NCBI RefSeq assembly: GCF_000725485.1
Contig: NZ_JOAG01000021.1
Location: 62,001-126,000, forward strand
DNA from: Nonomuraea candida
GTDB taxonomy: Bacteria > Actinomycetota > Actinomycetes > Streptosporangiales > Streptosporangiaceae
Reading direction: 5' to 3'
DNA: 64,000 nt
Shown here: piece by piece, positions 8,215 through 16,505 of the stretch
Numbering within the stretch: position 1 is the first letter of the stretch
Layout: every line of letters begins with the position of its first letter
The notes under the pieces: generated by a model
The model's database searches: none
The model's input: the letters and a program-made list of their open reading frames with translations, nothing else
What the model was told of the DNA's origin: nothing
Position numbers and translations under genes: made by a program

Positions 8215-8513
8215 GGGTTCTCCTCAAGGTGTCGTTCCAGGGCGTCCAGACGGCTCGACCAGAGCCTGCGGTAGGGCTCCAGCCACTGGTCGACCTCGGC
8301 CAGCGGATCGGGGCGCAGTGCGTAGACGCGCTGCTTGCCCTCCGTGCGCACCACGACGAGCCCGGCCTCGCGGAGAACCTTGAGGTGTTTGGACACGCCG
8401 GGCTGGCTGAGGTCGAGACGTTTCACCAGCTCCGTCACAGGCCGCTCGCCCTCGCGCAGCAAGTCGAGAATCTGCCTGCGGTGCGGCTCGGCCAGGGCTG
8501 CGTAGGCGCTCAC
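8211..8513 (-). CDS. ArsR-family regulator
   Basis: A 100-residue winged-helix repressor (SAYAALAEPHRRQILDLLRE, then LDLSQPGVSKHLKVLREAGL). It lacks metal-site Cys pairs, so it belongs to the non-metal ArsR/SRPBCC-linked type. GTG 8513 is chosen over an in-frame ATG at 8549 because the longer version would translate through the operator palindrome and family members begin near SAYAAL. No good Shine-Dalgarno is visible, so the mRNA may be leaderless. Coupled to the AHSA1 gene by a 4-bp overlap. Confidence 0.87.
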   Translation of the reverse strand: MSAYAALAEPHRRQILDLLREGERPVTELVKRLDLSQPGVSKHLKVLREAGLVVVRTEGKQRVYALRPDPLAEVDQWLEPYRRLWSSRLDALERHLEENP

Positions 8514-8518
8514 GTGCT

Positions 8519-8540
8519 CATATTTCCATATGGAAATATG
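8519..8540. promoter_or_regulatory. 22-bp perfect palindrome, ArsR operator
   Basis: The half-site CATATTTCCAT is mirrored perfectly, giving a 22-bp AT-rich dyad 5 bp upstream of the ArsR start in otherwise very GC-rich DNA. It probably overlaps the -10 region, so binding would block the ArsR-AHSA1 promoter. Confidence 0.85.
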
Positions 8541-8684
8541 AAATCGCAACCCGGGGCCGGCGTGATCCCGCCCGGCAGGGCCCGGGAGACCCTCGGGGGA
8601 CTTGCCGGCGACGGCTGTCGCGGCGGCCCCCGTACGTGTTATTCAAGATCCGTAATGTCGGCGCCCGGGTGGTTTGGGGTGGGG

Positions 8685-9434
8685 ATGGAAGTCGGGTTCG
8701 ACGAGTTGTACGCGGCCTGCAGGCCGCTCGTCCACGGAGATCTCGCGCGCGGGCGGCACGCGCTGACGGCGCTGCTGCCCGAGGCGTGGCGGCGGGGGCC
8801 GCGCTGGGGGCTGGCGATGATCCACGCGATGCTCGCCGACCTGCACGGCAGGACCGGGGACGTGCCGGGCGGGATGCAGCACTTCCACGCCGCGGTCGAC
8901 CTGGGCTGGAACGACTGCCTGACGATCTGGTCCGACCCCGGCTTCGCCGCCCTGGCCCGCAGCCCGCACTTCGCCGCCGTCTACGGCCGCGTGTGGATCA
9001 CGCCCGCCGACCTGGAGGAGCTGGGCTGGCTGCGCGCCGAGGCCACCGCGATCTCCCAGGAGCTGAGCTGGATCGCCGCGGAGAACATCGGGCGCACCGA
9101 CCACGGCACCACCGACGTCTTCCACGCCCCCCTGCCCACCCGCGCCCCCGACGGCGCGGGCGTGCTCGCGGCCCGCATGTCGCTGGCCATCCTCCAGCGC
9201 GCCGGGCTCGACCTCGTCGCCTCCTCCGACATCACCCGCATCAGCGGCCTGATCGCCACCGACGCCATCGGCGGCTCCTCCTACAGCGACTGGGAGATCT
9301 GGCGCTCGGCGGGCCTGGCCGACTCCCGCGCCGCGGCCCGCCGCGCCTCCGCCCAGGCCCGCGCCTTCCGCCCCACCCCCGGCCTGTCGACCACGCCGGT
9401 CCCCGCCACCTCCCTCCCGCGCAACGGCCGGTGA
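8685..9434 (+). CDS. Hypothetical protein, TPR-like N-terminal part
   Basis: A 249-residue protein I do not recognise. The first ~110 residues look like helical-hairpin repeats (AMLADLHGRTGDVPGGMQHF, then WSDPGFAALARSPHFAAVY, as in TPR-associated repeats). The rest is mixed, with a Ser/Thr/Pro-rich tail. No signal peptide or membrane segment. Codon use is typical of the region. ATG 8685 follows a G-rich stretch (GGTGGGG); ATG 8655 in frame would add 10 residues. It is divergent from the ArsR gene, and the 22-bp operator is about 145 bp upstream, so co-regulation is possible but unsupported. Confidence 0.55.
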   Translation: MEVGFDELYAACRPLVHGDLARGRHALTALLPEAWRRGPRWGLAMIHAMLADLHGRTGDVPGGMQHFHAAVDLGWNDCLTIWSDPGFAALARSPHFAAVYGRVWITPADLEELGWLRAEATAISQELSWIAAENIGRTDHGTTDVFHAPLPTRAPDGAGVLAARMSLAILQRAGLDLVASSDITRISGLIATDAIGGSSYSDWEIWRSAGLADSRAAARRASAQARAFRPTPGLSTTPVPATSLPRNGR

Positions 9435-9443
9435 CGGCGGTGG

Positions 9444-9542
9444 TCACCGGAGCGGCAGGCCGCCGGTGACGGCCGGGGCCGTCAGGAGCAGGGCGAGCGC
9501 GAGCGGAGCCGTGACCAGCGCGCTGCGGACCGGTCGTCTCAT
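9444..9542 (-). pseudogene. Orphan signal peptide (32 codons), remnant of a secreted protein
   Basis: ATG 9542 with AGGAG 6-7 bp upstream opens a frame encoding MRRPVRSALVT, a hydrophobic core (APLALALLLTAPAV) and then a stop after 32 codons. It has the shape of a Sec signal peptide with nothing attached. Together with the fragment just upstream (9580-9753) it looks like debris of one or two secreted hydrolases. A real 32-residue exported peptide is the alternative. Confidence 0.4.
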
Positions 9543-9579
9543 GAAGGTCTCCTCGTCGACGTGAACCGTCGGATGAGGG

Positions 9580-9786
9580 TCAAGGCCGGGGGCGCGAGCC
9601 CGCCGTCCCCACCCGCTTGCCGTCGGCGTACACCTCGCCGATGGCGCCCACCACGACGGGGGTCCTCGCCACGTTCGCCACCGCCCGCTGGACGTCTCCC
9701 AGCCCGGCCTGCCCGGCGGCGGTCGCGGGCGCCTGCAGGGTCAGCGCCAGCATGGCCGATGCCGGTCCGGTCAGGCCGGCCGTCGG
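9580..9786 (-). pseudogene. Truncated secreted serine-hydrolase N-terminus
   Basis: Downstream of the DUF3052-like stop the same frame reads LTGPASAMLALTLQAPATAA, then GQAGLGDVQRAVANVARTPV, and ends at a TGA (9582-9580). This resembles a signal peptide plus the first helix of a secreted beta-lactamase-fold hydrolase, but the body is missing and no start with a ribosome site is visible (one ATG at 9753). I read it as a decayed fragment. Confidence 0.4.
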
Positions 9787-10188
9787 TCAGCCGCGCCCGC
9801 CGGTGAACGGGGGCTCGCCCTCCTTCAGCGGCCGGAAGCGCAGGGCCGACCACACCTCGTCCACGGCCACCTGGCCGTTGGGGCGCAGCCCGTACTCCCC
9901 CACGATCGGCCAGAGCGTGTCACGGTTGATGTCGGACTTGTTGCCCTTGGGGTAGGCGACCCAGACGACGGCCGGCTCGGTGAGCAGGGCGCGGTGCTCG
10001 TCCAGCAGCCGCCGGGCCGCGGCGGCGTCGGCGGCGAAGAACACCGCCACGGCCGCCTCCTTCAGCTCCTCGGTGTGGCGGGCGCCCTCGGGCAGCGGCT
10101 CCACCAGCGGGCGGTGGCCGGGCTCGGAGATCCACACGGCGGCGCCCGGCTTGATGAGCAGCTTGTCGGCGACGGTCTTGGCCGGCAT
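9787..10188 (-). CDS. DUF3052-like protein
   Basis: A 133-residue protein. VADKLLIKPGAAVWI at the start, WVAYPKGNKSDINRDTLWPI in the middle and GQVAVDEVWSALRFRPL at the end are the landmarks I associate with DUF3052 and relatives (small soluble actinobacterial proteins, function unknown). ATG 10188 lies 2 bp behind the stop of the DHFR-like gene, so the two form an operon. In that position it could be an accessory of the reductase, but nothing shows this. Confidence 0.65.
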   Translation of the reverse strand: MPAKTVADKLLIKPGAAVWISEPGHRPLVEPLPEGARHTEELKEAAVAVFFAADAAAARRLLDEHRALLTEPAVVWVAYPKGNKSDINRDTLWPIVGEYGLRPNGQVAVDEVWSALRFRPLKEGEPPFTGGRG

Positions 10189-10190
10189 GG

Positions 10191-10733
10191 TCAGGCCCTC
10201 GTGTAGGTGAGGTTCAGCACGCCGGTGCTGAACGTGGCGGACTTGGTGAGCGTCAGCGGGATCTGGCCGATCCCCTCCTCGAACAGGCGCCGGCCGGCGC
10301 CGAGCACGATCGGGTGCACCAGCAGGTTGAGCTCGTCGAGCAGGCCCTCGCGCAGCAGCCAGGACACCAGGGCCGGGCTGCCGCTCATGCCGATGTCCTT
10401 GCCGGGCAGCTCCTTGAGTCGAGGCAGGTCGGCGCGGGGGTCGCGCAGCACGGTGGTGTTCTTCCACGTGGGGTCGGTCAGGGTGGTCGAGACCACGTAT
10501 TTGGGCGTGGCGTTCATGGTCTCGGCCAGCGGGTCGGCGCTCGCGTCCTGGTGGGGCCAGTGGGCGGCGAACACGTCGTAGGTGCGCCGGCCCAGCAGCA
10601 GGACGTCGGCGGCCTGCATCTGGGCGGCGACCGCCTGCTCCATCTCCTCGTTGAGGTAGGGGAAGTGCCAGGTCTCCGGCGCCTCGACGACGCCGTCGAG
10701 CGAGATGAACAGCCCCGCGACGATCTTTCTCAT
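10191..10733 (-). CDS. Dihydrofolate-reductase-family protein (RibD C-terminal type)
   Basis: A 180-residue NADPH-binding reductase of the RibD_C/DHFR fold: MRKIVAGLFISLDGVVEAP at the start, ADVLLLGRRTYDVFAAHWP, then GKDIGMSGSPALVSWLLREG. Such stand-alone proteins are plentiful in actinomycetes. Their substrate is unknown and folate is unlikely. First gene of a two-gene operon with the DUF3052-like gene. The upstream intergenic region is purine-rich, with no clear promoter. Confidence 0.8.
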   Translation of the reverse strand: MRKIVAGLFISLDGVVEAPETWHFPYLNEEMEQAVAAQMQAADVLLLGRRTYDVFAAHWPHQDASADPLAETMNATPKYVVSTTLTDPTWKNTTVLRDPRADLPRLKELPGKDIGMSGSPALVSWLLREGLLDELNLLVHPIVLGAGRRLFEEGIGQIPLTLTKSATFSTGVLNLTYTRA

Positions 10734-11056
10734 GACTTCACGGCTCCTTGCGGTCTGCGACAGGTGCTCTCAGAGGTGCTCTTCGAGGTGGCTTCACCCT
10801 CTCACCGACAAATAGAATTGTCAAGGAAGCCGAATTGGTCGGTGGAGGGGTGAGGCGGGGCGCGATGACGTGGCGGGAAAGCGGGCGCGGGCGGGTCAGC
10901 GCGGAAGGGCGGCGCGGAAGGGCGGCGCGGAAGGGCGGAATGGAGGGTGCAGGCGGGGGAAGGGGTGCCGGCCGGGTCAGGGCGAGGCGGGGTGCCGAGC
11001 GGGCCCGGGCGGGACGGGGTGCGGCGTGGAGGTGCGGGCATCGGTAACCTCCCACG
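10734..11056. other. Intergenic region between divergent genes
   Basis: It holds direct GTGCTCT repeats next to the DHFR-like gene, an AT-richer patch around 10805-10840 that may carry that gene's promoter, and a G/A-rich stretch with a 13-bp tandem repeat (10899-10937). A TAACCT -10-like element about 6 bp before GTG 11057 suggests a leaderless LD-carboxypeptidase mRNA. No gene is supported here. Confidence 0.5.
10899..10937. repeat. 3 x 13-bp tandem repeat
   Basis: GCGCGGAAGGGCG occurs three times head to tail (10899-10911, 10912-10924, 10925-10937) with no mismatch. Noncoding, upstream of the LD-carboxypeptidase gene. Confidence 0.9.
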
Positions 11057-12049
11057 GTGGACATCATCTTTCCCCCTAAGCTGACCAGGGGCGACGTCGT
11101 ACGCGTCGTGGCTCCGTCCAGATCCCGCGCGATGGTGACGGAGCACGATCACACCTCCGTCATCGACGCCCGTTTCGCCGAGCTCGGCCTCACGCTCACC
11201 TACGGCCGCCACGTCGACGAGCGCGACGCCTTCGACTCCTCCGCCATCGCCTCCCGCGTCGCCGACCTGCACGACGCCTTCGCCGACCCCTCGGTGGCCG
11301 CGATCATGACGGTCATCGGCGGCTACAACAGCAACGAGCTGCTGCCGTACCTGGACTGGGAGCTGATCCGGGCCAACCCGAAGATCCTGTGCGGCTACTC
11401 CGACATCACCGCGCTGCAGGGCGCCATCCTGGCCCGGGCGGGGCTGGTGACGTACTCGGGGCCGCACTGGTCGACGTTCGGGATTCGCGACCACTTCGAG
11501 CGGACCCTGAGCTGGTTCACCGCGGTCATGTTCGGCACCGGCCCGGTGGAGCTGGCCCCGGCGGACACCTGGAGCGACGACCTGTGGTTCCTCGACCAGG
11601 ACAAGCGCGAGCTGATCCGCAACGAGGGATGGTGGCCGATGCGGCCGGGCGCCGCCGAGGGCAGGATCGTCGGCGGCAACCTCGCCACGCTCAACCTGCT
11701 GCAGGGCACCCCGTACATGCCCTCGCTCGACGGCGCGATCCTGATCCTGGAGGACGACTTCGAGTCCTCCCCGGTGGACTTCGCCAGGAACCTGACCTCG
11801 CTGCTGCAGCTCCCCGACGCCGCCGGCGTGCGCGGGCTGGCGATCGGCCGCTTCCAGGCCGCCACCGGCATGACCCGCGACCTGCTGGAGCGCATCGTCG
11901 CCACGCAGCCGGCGCTGGCGGGCGTGCCGGTGCTGGCCGGCATCGACGTCGGCCACACCTATCCGCTGGCCACCGTCCCGATCGGCGGCCGGGCCGAGCT
12001 CACGGTCTCCCAGGAGGGCCCGTCCCGCCTGCGGCTGCTGCGCCACTGA
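11057..12049 (+). CDS. LD-carboxypeptidase / MccF-like peptidase (family S66)
   Basis: A 330-residue S66 serine peptidase. Family members trim the terminal D-Ala from murein tetrapeptides (LdcA) or inactivate microcin C-like antibiotics (MccF). The nucleophile is in GYSDIT (Ser115), with Glu232 in LILEDDFE and His300 in DVGHTYP completing the Ser-Glu-His triad. No signal peptide, so cytoplasmic. GTG 11057 lacks a Shine-Dalgarno, but a -10-like element right upstream suggests a leaderless message. The acidic DDFES region is frequent in the MccF branch, so a self-immunity role is possible. Confidence 0.85.
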   Translation: MDIIFPPKLTRGDVVRVVAPSRSRAMVTEHDHTSVIDARFAELGLTLTYGRHVDERDAFDSSAIASRVADLHDAFADPSVAAIMTVIGGYNSNELLPYLDWELIRANPKILCGYSDITALQGAILARAGLVTYSGPHWSTFGIRDHFERTLSWFTAVMFGTGPVELAPADTWSDDLWFLDQDKRELIRNEGWWPMRPGAAEGRIVGGNLATLNLLQGTPYMPSLDGAILILEDDFESSPVDFARNLTSLLQLPDAAGVRGLAIGRFQAATGMTRDLLERIVATQPALAGVPVLAGIDVGHTYPLATVPIGGRAELTVSQEGPSRLRLLRH

Positions 12050-12144
12050 CGCCCTCCTGACGCGCGGCGCCAGGGCAGATGCGACCGCTCAGAGGCATTC
12101 GTTGAGGACGGCGGAGCATCGCGTCTTCGCGGCCGTCCCGCCGT

Positions 12145-13083
12145 TCAGCCGGCGCGGGACCAGAGGTCGTACGGGTCCGCGCCCGGCCGGAACCCGTGGG
12201 CCCGGGCCATGGCCGCCGCCTCCCGGAGCCCGTGGGCGATCTTCGATGGCTCGTGGGCGTCGCTGCCGAACGCGACCGCGTCGCCGCCCTCCTCGTGCCA
12301 CCACCGCAGGAGGAGCGGGTCCAGCGGCAGCCGCGTGTTGATCTCCAGCGCCCGGCCCGACCGGGCGGTGGCCCGCAGCGCGTGCCGGAACTCCTCCTCG
12401 AACGCCCGCGGATCGAACGGCCCGGCCGTCCGCACCGGCCAGGACCTGATCGGGTAGTCGATGTGGGCCAGGACGGCGAACGCCGCGCTCTCGGTGACCA
12501 GGGTGACGACCTCGGCCAGGTAGTGCCGGACGACCTCGGCGGCGGCCCGCCGGCCGTAGTGTTCCGGCGGCTCGGCGAAGCCGTCTCCGGCACGCAGCGG
12601 CTCGCCGAGGCCGTCTCCGGCACGCAGCGGCTCGCCGAGGCCGTCTCCGGAGCGCAGCGGCAGGCAGTGCAGGGAGCCGAGCACGCGGTCGAAGCGGCCC
12701 GCGCCGAGCAGCCCGGCGACGGCCTCGGCGTGCCAGTGGGGCTCGCCCACCTCCATCCCGCTCAGGATGCGCAGGCCGGGGAAGCGCTCACGGCACCTGT
12801 CGATCGCGGCCAGGTAGCCGGCGGCGTCGAACGCCGGAGGCGTCAGCCGCCCCTCTGGCGTGACCAGGCCCGCCAGGTGGCCGTCGCCGTCGAGGGAGCC
12901 GGGGGTCACGGTCCAGGCCGTGTGGTCCACGTGCTCGGTGAAGGCGATCGACGGCAGCCCCAGCTCGGCCGCCCGCGCGCAGGAGCGCTCCATCGCGCCG
13001 AGCGGCGCGTCCCAGGACCACTCGCTGTGCACGTGGCCGTCGGGCGGTAACGTCACGGCCTCCCCCGTGTCCGGGAGGCTCAC
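12145..13083 (-). CDS. PHP-domain phosphoesterase, histidinol-phosphatase-like
   Basis: A 312-residue PHP hydrolase. Metal-site motifs in order: HVHSEWS, FTEHVDH, SGMEVGEP, LGSLH, LAHIDYP and SDAHEP, the set expected for a trinuclear HisK/YcdX-like phosphoesterase. GTG 13083 overlaps the TGA of the LLM gene (GTGA) and is preferred; GTG 13059 has a purine-rich upstream but spacing that is too tight. Residues near 140-175 contain an in-frame 30-bp triplication (GEPLRAGDGL units) that probably forms a flexible loop. The physiological substrate is unknown; a stand-alone location argues against a dedicated histidine-pathway enzyme. Confidence 0.82.
   Translation of the reverse strand: MSLPDTGEAVTLPPDGHVHSEWSWDAPLGAMERSCARAAELGLPSIAFTEHVDHTAWTVTPGSLDGDGHLAGLVTPEGRLTPPAFDAAGYLAAIDRCRERFPGLRILSGMEVGEPHWHAEAVAGLLGAGRFDRVLGSLHCLPLRSGDGLGEPLRAGDGLGEPLRAGDGFAEPPEHYGRRAAAEVVRHYLAEVVTLVTESAAFAVLAHIDYPIRSWPVRTAGPFDPRAFEEEFRHALRATARSGRALEINTRLPLDPLLLRWWHEEGGDAVAFGSDAHEPSKIAHGLREAAAMARAHGFRPGADPYDLWSRAG
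12571..12660. repeat. 3 x 30-bp in-frame tandem repeat inside the PHP gene
   Basis: Three 30-bp units (12571-12600, 12601-12630, 12631-12660) differ at only one to three positions. Each encodes a 10-residue block of the form GEPLRAGDGL, inserted between two metal-ligand motifs. The high identity indicates recent expansion. Confidence 0.92.
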
Positions 13084-13859
13084 AGGCGCGGCGGCCCGGC
13101 GGCGATCGTCGTACGGGCCTCCGCGGCGCCGCCGCGCCACCAGCCCATCGCCTCCACCCACCACGTCATGCCGGCCTCGGCGTATTCCGCGACCAGGCCG
13201 TCCGCGGCCCGCCCCTCCAGCGCGATGTCGAAGCCGTCCAGCGAGCCGCGCCGCCCGGCCAGGAAGCCGACCACCCGGGCGAACTCCTCGACCGGCACCG
13301 GCCGGTCCCGGCCGTGGTCGTGGAAGGTGGGCATCGCGCCGTCCCAGCGGGCCGCGCGGCGGAACCCCGCCCGCGTCGGCCACCTGCCGGGACACCAGAC
13401 GGGGATGCGCGGGCGCTGCACCGGCCCCGGCGGCAGCCGCTCCCACAGGCGGGTCAGCTCCAGCAGCCCGTCGTCCAGCCGGGCGGCGCGCGCCTTCAGG
13501 TCGGGGTCCTCGCCGAACTCGGTGTATTCGGCGTCCATCGACCCGAGCCCCGCGCCGAAGACCAGCCGCCCGCCGGACAGCAGGTCGAGCGTCGCCGTCT
13601 CCTTGGCCACGATCTGCACGCGCCGCCTGGGCAGGGCCGCCATCAGCACCCCCAGCCGGATGCGGCGGGTGCGGGCCGCGATCGCCGACAGCACCACGGT
13701 GGGGCTCACCACCGGCCAGCCGGGATCGTGGTAGAGCAGGTGGTCCCACAGGTAGACGCCGTCCCAGCCGTGCTCCTCCGCGGCCACGGCCAGCTCGACC
13801 AGCAGCGCGGGATCGCCGAACTCGCCGACGTTGGGCAGGCCGACCGCGAAGCGCACCAT
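13080..13859 (-). CDS. LLM-class flavin-dependent oxidoreductase
   Basis: A 259-residue luciferase-like monooxygenase: VRFAVGLPNVGEFGDP at the start, WDGVYLWDHLLYH, RIRLGVLMAALPRRR and LVFGAGLGSMDAEY are landmarks of bacterial LLM proteins that use FMN or F420. Shorter than the ~330-residue average because the C-terminal insertion segments are reduced. ATG 13859 is chosen as the first codon of the conserved barrel strand. It is translationally coupled to the PHP gene by GTGA. A joint pathway is possible but not known to me. Confidence 0.83.
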   Translation of the reverse strand: MVRFAVGLPNVGEFGDPALLVELAVAAEEHGWDGVYLWDHLLYHDPGWPVVSPTVVLSAIAARTRRIRLGVLMAALPRRRVQIVAKETATLDLLSGGRLVFGAGLGSMDAEYTEFGEDPDLKARAARLDDGLLELTRLWERLPPGPVQRPRIPVWCPGRWPTRAGFRRAARWDGAMPTFHDHGRDRPVPVEEFARVVGFLAGRRGSLDGFDIALEGRAADGLVAEYAEAGMTWWVEAMGWWRGGAAEARTTIAAGPPRL

Positions 13860-13907
13860 GCGGATCAGGGTATGCCGTCGCCGATCATCGTACGACCCGC
13901 CGGGCCC

Positions 13908-13995
13908 GTCAGGGCCCCGGGAGGTGCGGCTCACCGCGCGGCCCGGCCGGCCGGTCAGGCTCCGGGAGGTGCGGCTGACCGCGCGGCCCGGTCAG
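13908..13995. repeat. Two ~38-bp direct copies at the response-regulator stop
   Basis: Two near-identical copies share CGGGAGGTGCGGCT, then GACC or CACC, then GCGCGGCCCGG, and each ends toward a GGTCAGG. In the copy at 13992-13994 that TCA is the stop codon (TGA on minus) of the response regulator. The rest of 13860-13991 shows nothing else. Confidence 0.75.
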
Positions 13996-14636
13996 GACTC
14001 CAGGAAGTGCAGCACGGCCAGCACCCGGCGGCTGTAGCCGGTCGTGTGCGACAGGCTCAGCTTGTCGAACAGCGAGTTGACGTGCTTTTCCACCGCGCTC
14101 TGCGACACGTGCAGCGCCTGCGCGATCGAGGCGTTGGTCAGCCCCTGCGCCATGCGCTCCAGCACCTCGCGCTCGCGGACGGTGAGCCGGGCCAGCGGGT
14201 CCACCTGCGTGGTGCGCGCCAGCAGCTGCCGCACCACCTCCGGGTCGAACGCCGCCCCGCCCGCGGCCACCCGCTCCAGCGCGTCGAGGAAGTCGCCGAC
14301 CTGGCCGACGCGGTCCTTGAGCAGGTAGCCGACGCCTTCGACGTCGGAGCTCATCAGCTCGGTGGCGTAGCGCTTCTCGACGTACTGCGACAGCACCAGC
14401 ACCTTGACCGACGGCCAGCGGCGCCGGATCTCCAGCGCCGCCCGCAGCCCCTCGTCGGTGTGGGTCGGCGGCATGCGCACGTCGACCACCACGATGTCGG
14501 GCAGGTGCGCGGCGACCGCCTCGACCAGCGCCTGCCCGTCGCTGACGGCGGCCGGCACCTCGTGGCCCTCCTCCAGCAGCAGGCGTACGAGGCCCTCGCG
14601 CAGCAGCGTGGAGTCCTCGGCCAGGATCACCCGCAC
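13992..14636 (-). CDS. NarL/FixJ-family response regulator
   Basis: A 214-residue two-component regulator. The receiver domain at 1-120 has acidic pocket residues in ILAEDST and the phospho-acceptor Asp in DIVVVDVRMP. The LuxR-type HTH at about 145-205 reads LTVREREVLERMAQGLTNAS and SAVEKHVNSLFDKL. GTG 14636 overlaps the end of the histidine kinase gene by 10 bp, so the pair is coupled and almost certainly cognate. The targets are unknown; the DedA gene is upstream in the same run. Confidence 0.92.
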   Translation of the reverse strand: MRVILAEDSTLLREGLVRLLLEEGHEVPAAVSDGQALVEAVAAHLPDIVVVDVRMPPTHTDEGLRAALEIRRRWPSVKVLVLSQYVEKRYATELMSSDVEGVGYLLKDRVGQVGDFLDALERVAAGGAAFDPEVVRQLLARTTQVDPLARLTVREREVLERMAQGLTNASIAQALHVSQSAVEKHVNSLFDKLSLSHTTGYSRRVLAVLHFLES

Positions 14637-15820
14637 GGCAGCACCGCCGTGATCGTGGTCGGCCCGCCCGCGGGGCTGTCGACCGCGAACCGGCCGTCGA
14701 GCGCCGCCACCCGGCGGGCCAGCCCCGACAGGCCGCCGCCGCTCTCGCGCGCGCCGCCCATGCCGTCGTCGCGCACTCGTACGAGCACCGCGTCGTCCTC
14801 CTCGTGCACCTCGACCGTGATCAAGCCGGCGCCGGCGTGCTTGGCGGCGTTGGTCACGGCCTCGCACACCACGAAGTACGCCGCCGTCTCCACCGCCATC
14901 GGCGGCCGCCGGTCCAGGCGGCAATCTACCTTGACCGGGACGCTCGACCGTTCGGCGACCCCCGCGAGCGCCTCGCCCAGCCCGAGCGAGTCGAGCCCGC
15001 TGGGATAGACGCGCCAGGCCACCTCGCGCAGCTCGGTCAGCGCCTGCTGCGCCTCCTGGTGCGCCTGCTCCAGCAGCTCGGGGCGGCCCCGCCGGGAGCG
15101 GCCGATCAGCATCGACAGGGCCACCAGGCGCTGCTGCAGCCCGTCGTGCAGGTCGCGCTCGATCCGGCGCCGCTCGGAGTCCACGGCGGCGACGATCCCG
15201 GCCCGGCTCTCGGCCAGCTCGGCGATGCGGCGCTGCAGCGCCTCGGTCGGGTCGGGGCCGAGCATCCGCAGCGCCAGGCGGCGCTCCAGCGCGTGCACCC
15301 CCACCAGGCCCGACAGGTCCAGGAACAGCAGCACGATGCCCGCGCCGCCGAGGTAGGCGACCAGCGGCGCGGTGGGCAGCATGCCGTCGAAGGGCTCGCC
15401 CCGCACCCACGCCGCCGCGAGCCGCACGCCGATCCACAGGCCGATCAGCAGCAGCGCGAACACCACTCCGCCCAGCAGCCCGACCGGGGCCCGGGCGGCG
15501 AGGTAGCCGGTGGCCCTGCCGCCCCGGCCCTCGTTCCTGCCGCCCCCGCCCCCACCACCGTCGCCGTCGCCGTCGCCGTCCGGGGCGCCCTGACCGTCCT
15601 GGGGCTCGCGGGACTCGCGGGTGTCGAGGGCGTCCAGCAGGCCGGGGTCCAGGCGCAGCCGGCGCGCCTCCAGCCGGGCCAGCCGCCGGGCCGCGGCGCG
15701 TACGTTCGGGTTGCCCAGGAACGGCAGCGTCAGCAGCAGGAACACCAGCTCGGCCAGCGCGGTGACACCGCCCAGCGCCACCGCGCCGGCCACCCGCAGG
15801 CCCTCAGCGGCGGCTCGCAT
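14627..15820 (-). CDS. Sensor histidine kinase, HisKA_3 type
   Basis: A 397-residue NarX-like membrane kinase. A hydrophobic N-terminal segment (about 10-35), a Gly/Asp-rich linker from a trinucleotide run (about 75-95), and two or three more membrane segments (about 110-180) precede the HisKA_3 dimerisation helix with the phospho-His in ERDLHDGLQQRLVAL and an HATPase_c domain (NAAKHA N-box, DDGMGG G-box). Phosphorylates the regulator at 13992. It overlaps the DedA gene by 17 bp, so all three are co-transcribed. No periplasmic sensor domain, which suggests sensing within the membrane. Confidence 0.9.
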   Translation of the reverse strand: MRAAAEGLRVAGAVALGGVTALAELVFLLLTLPFLGNPNVRAAARRLARLEARRLRLDPGLLDALDTRESREPQDGQGAPDGDGDGDGGGGGGGRNEGRGGRATGYLAARAPVGLLGGVVFALLLIGLWIGVRLAAAWVRGEPFDGMLPTAPLVAYLGGAGIVLLFLDLSGLVGVHALERRLALRMLGPDPTEALQRRIAELAESRAGIVAAVDSERRRIERDLHDGLQQRLVALSMLIGRSRRGRPELLEQAHQEAQQALTELREVAWRVYPSGLDSLGLGEALAGVAERSSVPVKVDCRLDRRPPMAVETAAYFVVCEAVTNAAKHAGAGLITVEVHEEDDAVLVRVRDDGMGGARESGGGLSGLARRVAALDGRFAVDSPAGGPTTITAVLPCG

Positions 15821-16421
15821 GCCTCCCCTTGCGCCGCTCGGCCAGCCGGACCACGATGAAGATCACGATCGCGAGCGCGACCAGGCCGATGACCACGTTG
15901 CTGCCGATGCCGACGTAGGTCTCGACGATGTGCCAGTTCTCCCCCAGCAGGTAGCCGGCCATCACGAAGATGGTGTTCCAGATCGCGCTGCCGGCGGTGG
16001 TGAGGAGCGTGAAGACGAGCAGCGGCATGCGCTCGACGCCGGCGGGGATGGAGATGAGGCTGCGGAAGATCGGGATCATCCGGCCGAAGAAGACGGTCTT
16101 GCGCCCGTGGCGCTGGAAGAACGCCTCGGTCTTCTCGATGTCGGAGATCTTGACGAGGGGGAGCTTGGCGGCGATGGCCAGCGTCCGCTCGCGGCCCAGC
16201 AGGGCTCCCACCCAGTAGAGGGCCAGCGCCCCGAGCACCGAGCCCAGGGTCGTGAACAGCAGCACAGCGAGCAGGTCCATCTCGCCCCTGCTCGAGGTGA
16301 AGCCGGCGAGCGGCAGGATCACCTCGCTGGGCAGGGGCGGGAAGAGATTCTCCAAGGCTATCGCGAGCCCCGCCCCTGGCGCTCCGAGGCTCTCCATGAG
16401 TCCAACTAGCCAATCAGTCAT
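15804..16421 (-). CDS. DedA-family membrane protein
   Basis: A 205-residue DedA/SNARE-associated protein with four or five membrane segments. The conserved region ENLFPPLPSEVILPLAGF and the downstream GRMIPIFRSLISIPAG motif, both with re-entrant-loop character, are clear. DedA proteins are linked to lipid-carrier (undecaprenyl phosphate or phospholipid) flipping and membrane homeostasis. First gene of an operon with the two-component system (17-bp overlap), which hints that the kinase watches the cell envelope. ATG 16421. Confidence 0.9.
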   Translation of the reverse strand: MTDWLVGLMESLGAPGAGLAIALENLFPPLPSEVILPLAGFTSSRGEMDLLAVLLFTTLGSVLGALALYWVGALLGRERTLAIAAKLPLVKISDIEKTEAFFQRHGRKTVFFGRMIPIFRSLISIPAGVERMPLLVFTLLTTAGSAIWNTIFVMAGYLLGENWHIVETYVGIGSNVVIGLVALAIVIFIVVRLAERRKGRHASRR

Positions 16422-16505
16422 GGGTCAAGGCTATGGAAGATCCGGGAAAACGCGGAATGAAGATCCTGCCCGATTCCTTCTGAGGTAAACCACAGTCTCT
16501 TTGTA

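Noticed and set aside
12571..12660. Regular 30-bp units suggesting a CRISPR array
   Set aside because: Units are contiguous with no spacers and are in frame in the PHP gene.
14627..15820. Gly/Asp microsatellite in the kinase as a frameshift (phase variation) site
   Set aside because: The repeat is trinucleotide-based, so length change keeps the frame.
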